DNA of 64,000 nt from an uncultured Christensenella sp. (lineage in GTDB: Bacteria > Bacillota > Clostridia > Christensenellales > Borkfalkiaceae), in NCBI GenBank assembly GCA_910578065.1, contig CAJTPB010000008.1, positions 1-64,000 of the forward strand. The letters run 5' to 3'. Positions 59,262-64,000 of this stretch are shown piece by piece. Under the pieces are notes generated by a model. That model searched no databases and was not told where the DNA came from. It was given only the letters and a program-made list of their open reading frames with translations. Position 1 is the stretch's first letter; each line of letters begins with the position of its first letter. The position numbers were made by a program, and so were the translations under genes.

Positions 59262-60553
59262 ATCTTCCGGAATTGTTTTTAGCGCGCATGAAAGAGAAGC
59301 TGGGGGAATCGTTTCCCGACTTTTTGTCTGCTTATCAAAATCCGCCCGTGCGCGGACTGCGCGTAAACAACTTAAAAATTCCGCGGGAAGAATTTTTGCG
59401 CCGTTTTCCCTATTCGCTTGCGCCCGTTCCGTGGGAAGAAAACGGTTTTTACGTGCAAGAGGAAAAATTGGGCGCGCACCCTTATCACTTTGCGGGGATG
59501 TACTATTTGCAAGAACCTTCCGCCATGTGCGCCGCGCCGTTATTGGGCGCAGCAGAGGGGGAGCGCGTGCTTGATCTGTGCGCCGCGCCGGGGGGCAAAA
59601 CCACCCGCTTGGCGCAGGATATGAAGGGGCGGGGGATTCTTGTCGCAAACGAGTACGATTCCGTTCGCGCCCGCGCGCTTTCGCAAAACGTCGAGCGGCT
59701 CGGGGTTACGAATTGCGCGGTGACGAATGCCGATTCTTTTCGCCTTGCCGAACGCTTTCCCGCATACTTCGATAAAGTGTTGGTAGACGTGCCCTGCTCG
59801 GGCGAGGGCATGTTCAAAAAAGAACCGCTCAGCGTAAGCGGTTGGAGTATGGAAAACGTTATTTACTGCGCGCGCCGTCAAGCGGAAATTTTAGAAAATG
59901 CGGCGCGTATGCTGCGGGGCGGCGGAACGCTCGTTTATTCTACGTGCACGTTTTCAATAGAGGAAAACGAGGGGCAGATCGCCGCCTTTTTGAATAGGCA
60001 TTCCGAATTCGAAGCGGTGCAAACGCACGCGCTGTACCCGCACGAAGTGCGCGGCGAAGGGCATTTTGCAGCCGTATTAAAAAAGAAAGCGGGGGAATGC
60101 GGAAGCGCGAAACAATTTGCCGTGCAAACGAATAAAGGCGCGGAACGCGCGTTTGCGGACTTTGCGAAAGATTTTTTTGCGGAAGGCAAACTTCCTTTTT
60201 TGGGCAAAATTTCTACTCTTTCAGACGGGCGCATGTACCTAATTCCAGAAGGCATGCCCGATTTCGGCGGGATCCGCGTATTGCGCGCAGGGATCGAATT
60301 GGGCGAATGGGACGGCAAACTGTTCAAACCGGCGCACGCGCTTGCCATGTGTTTAAGCGGGGGGAATGCGGCAAAGTTCGTTTCGTTGGGAATAGAGCAG
60401 TCGGAAACGTATCTTCGCGGGGATACGGTAGAATGCGCGCTTGCAAACGGCTGGTGCGTAGTCGGCGTGGAAGAGTTTCCGTTAGGCATGGGGAAAATCG
60501 TAAACGGCAGGGTGAAAAATCATCTGCCCAAAGGACTGCGCAAAATAAAATAA
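59258..60553 (+). CDS. RsmF-type 16S rRNA m5C methyltransferase
   Basis: A 431-residue NOL1/NOP2/Sun family RNA methyltransferase that makes 5-methylcytosine in rRNA. It has the SAM loop LDLCAAPGGKTTRLAQ, the two key cysteines in DVPCSGEGMF and YSTCTFSIEENE, and a C-terminal PUA-like part (about 310-431). The start at 59258 overlaps the exonuclease stop, and the conserved MNLPELFLARMKEKLG begins there. Whether the site is that of RsmF or RsmB is not settled; the C-terminal domain favours RsmF. Confidence 0.88.
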   Translation: MNLPELFLARMKEKLGESFPDFLSAYQNPPVRGLRVNNLKIPREEFLRRFPYSLAPVPWEENGFYVQEEKLGAHPYHFAGMYYLQEPSAMCAAPLLGAAEGERVLDLCAAPGGKTTRLAQDMKGRGILVANEYDSVRARALSQNVERLGVTNCAVTNADSFRLAERFPAYFDKVLVDVPCSGEGMFKKEPLSVSGWSMENVIYCARRQAEILENAARMLRGGGTLVYSTCTFSIEENEGQIAAFLNRHSEFEAVQTHALYPHEVRGEGHFAAVLKKKAGECGSAKQFAVQTNKGAERAFADFAKDFFAEGKLPFLGKISTLSDGRMYLIPEGMPDFGGIRVLRAGIELGEWDGKLFKPAHALAMCLSGGNAAKFVSLGIEQSETYLRGDTVECALANGWCVVGVEEFPLGMGKIVNGRVKNHLPKGLRKIK

Positions 60554-60585
60554 CGCCCTTGAAAAACGAGGGCGTTATTTTATTT
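60551..60585 (+). terminator. Terminator of the exonuclease-methyltransferase operon
   Basis: AACGCCCT and AGGGCGTT around nine bases, followed by ATTTTATTT. Confidence 0.82.
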
Positions 60586-60609
60586 GTAGTATAAAATTTG
60601 TTTTAAAAC

Positions 60610-60721
60610 GTTACCGTCGTTCCCGATAAAAAGACGGTTGTCAGTTTAAAAAAACGTTTTGTAATATCAACGAATTCGGTTAAAACCCGTAACCGTCGTT
60701 TCCGATAAAAAGACCGTCATC
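60610..60721. repeat. Direct repeat between two genes
   Basis: A unit containing ACCGTCGTT and CCGATAAAAAGAC occurs at 60610-60642 and 60689-60721, 79 bases apart, with about five differences over 33 bases. Each copy can form a small hairpin (ACCGTC/GACGGT in the first). It lies between converging transcripts and codes for nothing. Confidence 0.55.
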
Positions 60722-60740
60722 GAATAAAAAAAGTATGCTG

Positions 60741-61433
60741 TTATTGCAATTTTTGTTTGTTGTATAAACGGATCCAATTAAATAATCCGTAAGCGTCGTT
60801 TATAAAAAACACGATAAAACAGACGGTCATCGAGAGATATTCGAAATTTTCGATTGTCGCAAACGCCCACAATACAATCAATGTAAGATCGTTCAAAGCG
60901 TAAGCGAGCGCATAAAGCGTGCTTCTGCGCAGCGTAAGCCACGAAGCAACAAAACTGGTAAAAACGGAAAAGGTACTAATCAGCAAATTCGCGGTGTGCA
61001 GCGCTTTTAAAATCACATAAAACACAACGGATACCGCAATGCCTAAGGCTAAGGCAAGGATAAGTTCTTTTCCGTCCGTTTTGCGTATTTTTACTTCTTC
61101 TTTTTTTGCGGAAGGATGTTTCAGCCAAACGAAAACGGTGATCAGCGCAATGGGCGCGGACATGCCGAGGTAGGTGATCATCTCGCCGAAATAACGGAAA
61201 GAATAAGAAATGATCCCGTACAGAACAGAAAAAGCAATCGATACTATTTGCCCCCAAACATTCCCTTTTGCAACTAGGATCAAAGCGCACGCGCCCGTAA
61301 GGGAGGCGGCAAGGTATAAATATTGCGTGTTCCCGCAGAGGAAAAACGATAGCAAGATCAGAGCAACGGAACTTCCCCAAAGCGCATATTCGAAAGGGGT
61401 AAACATTGAAAAAAAGCGTTTCAGTCTCTTCAT
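60741..61433 (-). CDS. pnuC: PnuC-type nicotinamide riboside transporter
   Basis: A 230-residue membrane protein with about seven or eight hydrophobic segments in the PnuC layout: MFTPFEYALWGSSVALI at the start, GNVWGQIVSIAFSVLYGIISY in the middle, and a C-terminal FEYLSMTVCFIVFFINDAYGLFNW. PnuC proteins import nicotinamide riboside or related vitamin precursors. ATG at 61433 is set by AAGG six bases upstream; a TTG two codons earlier is less likely. A strong promoter and a leader with a terminator-like hairpin precede it, which suggests attenuation. Confidence 0.83.
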   Translation of the reverse strand: MKRLKRFFSMFTPFEYALWGSSVALILLSFFLCGNTQYLYLAASLTGACALILVAKGNVWGQIVSIAFSVLYGIISYSFRYFGEMITYLGMSAPIALITVFVWLKHPSAKKEEVKIRKTDGKELILALALGIAVSVVFYVILKALHTANLLISTFSVFTSFVASWLTLRRSTLYALAYALNDLTLIVLWAFATIENFEYLSMTVCFIVFFINDAYGLFNWIRLYNKQKLQ

Positions 61434-61445
61434 AAACAACCTTGT

Positions 61446-61560
61446 AAAAAAGCGGCGTTCCTGCTTTCTATCTACTTAGACCTGACGATAGAAAAAGAGG
61501 AATGCCGCGGCATTTTCTTGCACCCGGTGGCGCGAAGTTTCCTAATTTAATTTTCTTTTA
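61446..61560 (-). promoter_or_regulatory. Leader of pnuC with terminator-like hairpin (candidate riboswitch)
   Basis: On the minus strand AGGAA..GCCGC (61498-61508) and its partner (61452-61462), with inner TTCTATC/GATAGAA, form a long hairpin that ends in TTTTTT just before the pnuC ribosome site. Upstream bases 61509-61545 are GC-rich with CGCGCCACCGGGTGC and GCCGCGGC and could be an aptamer. The known NAD+-II (pnuC) riboswitch occurs in this context, but I cannot confirm its consensus by eye. Together with the promoter this fills the 305-base gene-free stretch 61434-61738. Confidence 0.6.
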
Positions 61561-61568
61561 TTATCAAT

Positions 61569-61597
61569 ATTATAACAAGCGCATATCAGTTTGTCAA
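61569..61597 (-). promoter_or_regulatory. Strong promoter of pnuC
   Basis: On the minus strand TTGACA (61597-61592), 17 bases, TATAAT (61574-61569). Transcription would start near 61562, giving a leader of about 130 bases. Confidence 0.85.
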
Positions 61598-61687
61598 CAA
61601 ATTTTCCGAATTGTTTATATCGGCGGCGCCGGCGTAAGATTTATAATGAAATGCGAAAAAGAATTTAGGCGGAAATGTCCGTATTTG

Positions 61688-61716
61688 TTGCATTTTGTGT
61701 GCCGTTTTATTATAAT
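61688..61716 (+). promoter_or_regulatory. Promoter of the GNAT gene
   Basis: TTGCAT, a 17-base spacer and TATAAT, about 22 bases before the start codon. Confidence 0.65.
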
Positions 61717-61738
61717 TAAACTATTAAGGGGTGTTGTT

Positions 61739-62599
61739 ATGTACGCAATCGAAAACTATCAAAAACAAGAGCGCTTTCACAAATGTTATAAGGAAATCAG
61801 TCGATTTCTTCGGAACAATGCAGATAGCGGCTTTAACGAACATTTTCATTGGGGGCGTTTAGACTGGATGATGGCGCATCCGTGTCTCGACGTCGAAATG
61901 CTGCCTAAAATCACTGTGTTTAAAGATAGCGGCGGTACGATCGTCGGCACAGCATTATTCGATACAGAATATGAAAATGGATGGTACGTGTTGCATTCCG
62001 TTTCCGACGAAAAACTTTTGCGGCAGATGACGGCATACATAAACGACGTCGATTCCGCGCCGACAATCAAGGCAAATTTAAACGATATTGCGCTTTGTAA
62101 GCTGCTCGAAGAAATGAATTTCAAAAAACAATTTTCGGAATATGTTTTGGCTGTAAATTTATCGCACGATCTTTCTTATCGGCTTCCGACGGGATTTTGT
62201 ATAAACGAGCAGAATGCGCCGATTGACGAATGGCAATGGCGATTGGTGATTCACCGCGGTTTCGATCATGATGGGATACCGCAAACGCTCAGCGGGGAAG
62301 CGGCGGAGGCGGAAAAACATCTGCAAACCAAAGAATACATTAAAACGTTTGCGATAAAAAACGGCGAATATGCTGCCCATTGCGGGTTATGGTATAATGG
62401 GGGAGAAACGGCATATATCGAACCCGTTGCAACCGTTCCGGAATATCGCAGAAAAGGGCTTGGAAAAGCCGTCGTATACGAGGCGTTGCGCCGCGCTAAA
62501 AACCAAGGCGCGAAAAGGGCAATCGTAATTTCGGAACAGGACTTTTATCAAAATATCGGTATGAGCAAATCATCGGAAGTCGTTGCGTTTGTAAAATAA
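61739..62599 (+). CDS. GNAT-family acetyltransferase
   Basis: A 286-residue protein. The C-terminal half is a GNAT domain with the acetyl-CoA loop VATVPEYRRKGLGKAVVYEA and a following AKNQGAKRAIVIS strand and helix; the end is FYQNIGM. The N-terminal half (about 1-150) is a diverged second GNAT-like or specificity domain (DSGGTIVGTALFDTEY). The substrate cannot be told. AAGGGG precedes ATG at 61739. An in-frame start 240 bases earlier would cover the promoters and is rejected. Confidence 0.85.
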   Translation: MYAIENYQKQERFHKCYKEISRFLRNNADSGFNEHFHWGRLDWMMAHPCLDVEMLPKITVFKDSGGTIVGTALFDTEYENGWYVLHSVSDEKLLRQMTAYINDVDSAPTIKANLNDIALCKLLEEMNFKKQFSEYVLAVNLSHDLSYRLPTGFCINEQNAPIDEWQWRLVIHRGFDHDGIPQTLSGEAAEAEKHLQTKEYIKTFAIKNGEYAAHCGLWYNGGETAYIEPVATVPEYRRKGLGKAVVYEALRRAKNQGAKRAIVISEQDFYQNIGMSKSSEVVAFVK

Positions 62600-62620
62600 A
62601 TTTTATCATTGGTTGAATCA

Positions 62621-62655
62621 GAAAACAGCCCGTTATCGATCGGGCTGTTTTCTTT
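62621..62655 (+). terminator. Terminator of the GNAT gene
   Basis: AAAACAGCCCG and CGGGCTGTTTT around an eight-base loop, then TCTTTAT. Confidence 0.9.
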
Positions 62656-62959
62656 ATAAAATTTCCGAACGACAAACTTTGCAAAAGGGATTAACGAATA
62701 CGGTTTCAAATTTTTTGACGGCGATCGTTATAATAGGAATCGCAGCACAACTTATCTTGCAAGCGCGAATCAACTGTTTTTGGGTGGTTTTTAAAAAAAT
62801 TTTCCGAATCGCCGATTTGCGAAAGGGAAAAGCCGGAGATGGTCGCGACAGGATAGCAGTACAGTTTATCTTGCAAACGCGAATCAACTGTGCTTGGCTG
62901 CATTATAGATCTTTCGTATAAGTAATTTTGCGAAAGGGCAAAGTAACACGGCATAAAAT
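62656..62959. repeat. Noncoding stretch with a degenerate tandem repeat, about 114-base period
   Basis: Part of the 391-base gene-free stretch 62600-62990. A 26-base unit occurs at 62752-62777 (TTATCTTGCAAGCGCGAATC...) and 62866-62891 with one difference. TTTCCGAA and GCGAAAGGG-like blocks recur before them. No gene or known family is seen. Confidence 0.6.
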
Positions 62960-62987
62960 AAAACCCCCGAATGATTCGGGGGTTTTA
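62960..62987 (-). terminator. Terminator of the last gene in the window
   Basis: AAAACCCCCGAAT and ATTCGGGGGTTTT almost touch, giving a strong hairpin with a T-run on either strand, three bases after the minus-strand stop codon at 62991. Confidence 0.92.
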
Positions 62988-62990
62988 TGA

Positions 62991-64000
62991 TTATTCGTTA
63001 TAAGGATCGTTTTCATCCTTCGGAGCAGGCTCGGGTTTTTCTTCCTTTGCCTTTTCCGCTTTTTGTTTTTTCACGGAAACCGCGCTGCGCACTTTCGGCG
63101 CTTTGTTTTTCATTGCCCGTCTGATCGCCATGCTCGCAATTACTACGATCAAAGCAAATACCATTGCGCCCGAAGCGATGATCAGCCAGATATTCGCGCC
63201 TACGGTTTCTTCCGTTTCGTCCGGCTTTTCCTCTTCGGTGGTATCGTCCGTCTTATCCCGTTCTACCGTTACGTCGGAAGCGGAATAATCGAGGAACATT
63301 TGATAAACGGCTTCGCCCGCAATCGATTGCGTGTCTTCGTAATAGAGGGAAGCGATCGCTTCGGTATACGCCGATTGCTTATAAGAGGAATAAGGATTCC
63401 CCGCCTTTTCGGTATCCTGCGTTTTGTCGTAACGCAGATAGGAAGGATCGTCGTAGAACGAATAGCTGTAATAAATCGCATTTTTCAGCTTGTCGTCTTC
63501 AGTGACGTTGTTCTTATCTTTTTTCAGCTGAGCGACCGCTTCATCGAGCAGTTTTTGATAGTCGGAAGAAAGGTCTGCGGAATCGTTGTCGTCAAAGAAG
63601 ACGTAGCTTCCCGCGGGGTTCTTCACGTTGCCGTCGCGCGAACCGCTCCAAACTTCTAAGCGGTAGTCTTTTGCGTCGCTGCCCGTTTTAATATTAAACG
63701 ATACCGTGATCCACTTATCCGCAACGCCTTCTTTCGTGCCGTCGACCGTGATCACGCTTTCGGGCATGGTCGTATGCGAATAGTCGTATCTCGCGTATTT
63801 ATGGTCGAGGTCGGTAACTTCCGTCGTATACGCGCCGCTCTTTTCGTCGTGATAAGCGTAAATTTTTCCGTCTTTTGCATAGAACGCAACCGTTTCTTCT
63901 TCGGTCACAAGGTTGCCTTCGTCGTCCTTTTCGTAATTTGCAAGGTTGGCATATACTTTCGTATCGGTTTTATCGATAGCGTTGGTATATAAGCCGTTTT
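62991..64000 (-). CDS. C-terminal part of an exported membrane-anchored protein (cut by window end)
   Basis: The reading frame stays open to the right edge, so the start lies outside. The visible 336 codons show an extracellular region with Tyr/Asp/Lys-rich strands (including a WITVSFNIKTGSDAKDYRLE stretch). A Thr/Glu-rich linker follows, then one hydrophobic helix (IWLIIASGAMVFALIVVIA) and a basic cytoplasmic tail ending in Pro/Glu/Lys-rich sequence. This is a type I membrane protein topology. The segments resemble beta-sandwich repeats, but I do not recognise a family. An internal GTG at 63908 should not be taken as the start. Confidence 0.72.
   Translation of the reverse strand, partial: NGLYTNAIDKTDTKVYANLANYEKDDEGNLVTEEETVAFYAKDGKIYAYHDEKSGAYTTEVTDLDHKYARYDYSHTTMPESVITVDGTKEGVADKWITVSFNIKTGSDAKDYRLEVWSGSRDGNVKNPAGSYVFFDDNDSADLSSDYQKLLDEAVAQLKKDKNNVTEDDKLKNAIYYSYSFYDDPSYLRYDKTQDTEKAGNPYSSYKQSAYTEAIASLYYEDTQSIAGEAVYQMFLDYSASDVTVERDKTDDTTEEEKPDETEETVGANIWLIIASGAMVFALIVVIASMAIRRAMKNKAPKVRSAVSVKKQKAEKAKEEKPEPAPKDENDPYNE

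Noticed and set aside
62656..62959. A short CRISPR array
   Set aside because: Only two similar units 114 bases apart with no regular spacers and no cas genes. I saw no CRISPR array anywhere in the window.

Overview
The window reads as part of the chromosome of an endospore-forming Firmicute of the Clostridia type, probably an uncultured gut or animal-associated lineage. The evidence is spoIIR plus the sleB-ypeB germination pair, strong AGGAGG ribosome sites, TTGACA/TATAAT promoters, pyruvate phosphate dikinase, and a secreted GH43 arabinan-degrading lipoprotein. The lineage is inferred from gene content only.

Layout. 0-4.9 kb: germination and sporulation genes (ypeB, sleB, spoIIR), tRNA-Val, tRNA-Gly, tRNA-Cys, a GtrA-like membrane protein and tRNA-Leu(TAA). 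4.8-31.7 kb: an AT-rich integrative element of about 26.8 kb inserted into the 3' end of the tRNA-Leu gene. A 55-nt copy of the tRNA 3' end at 31606-31660 marks the far end. The element starts with a tyrosine integrase, a TnpV-like protein, a Pre/Mob-like protein and two HTH regulators. Its cargo is: (i) a six-gene operon NurA-like nuclease / HerA-like ATPase / GHKL ATPase / B12-type radical SAM / cyclase-like protein / second GHKL ATPase (9.9-18.6 kb); (ii) a cobalamin riboswitch with a DUF4430-type lipoprotein and an ECF S component; (iii) a tandem-HNH protein with a long leader; (iv) a MATE-like transporter / B12-type radical SAM / Smr cassette; (v) an ATPase-DUF234 gene; (vi) a 1522-residue sacsin-like GHKL protein with a DUF3883-type nuclease end, a small zinc-ribbon protein and an HNH-like protein. 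31.7-35.2 kb: a second AT-rich stretch outside the recognised right end, with an AbiEi-like winged-helix protein, a possible gene remnant and an SF1 helicase.

35.5-64 kb: GC-richer core-like DNA. It holds a GH43 lipoprotein behind a promoter with a G9 tract, a SecB-like chaperone, a MATE transporter, an ArsB/NhaD-type transporter, a CmpB-type membrane protein, a candidate 141-nt structured RNA, a coiled-coil membrane protein, ppdK, two repeat-rich cell-surface proteins (one with an HExxH motif), cysK, a P-type ATPase, serS, an exonuclease-BRCT protein, an RsmF-type methyltransferase, pnuC behind an attenuator-like leader, a GNAT acetyltransferase and a truncated membrane protein.

How it may work together. 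The island looks like a mobile defence or conflict cassette. The candidate new system is the six-gene operon. It joins a NurA-HerA DNA-processing pair to two HSP90-like ATPases, a cyclase-like protein and a B12-dependent radical SAM enzyme. A B12-sensing uptake module directly follows it, so the element may help supply the cofactor its two B12-type radical SAM proteins need.
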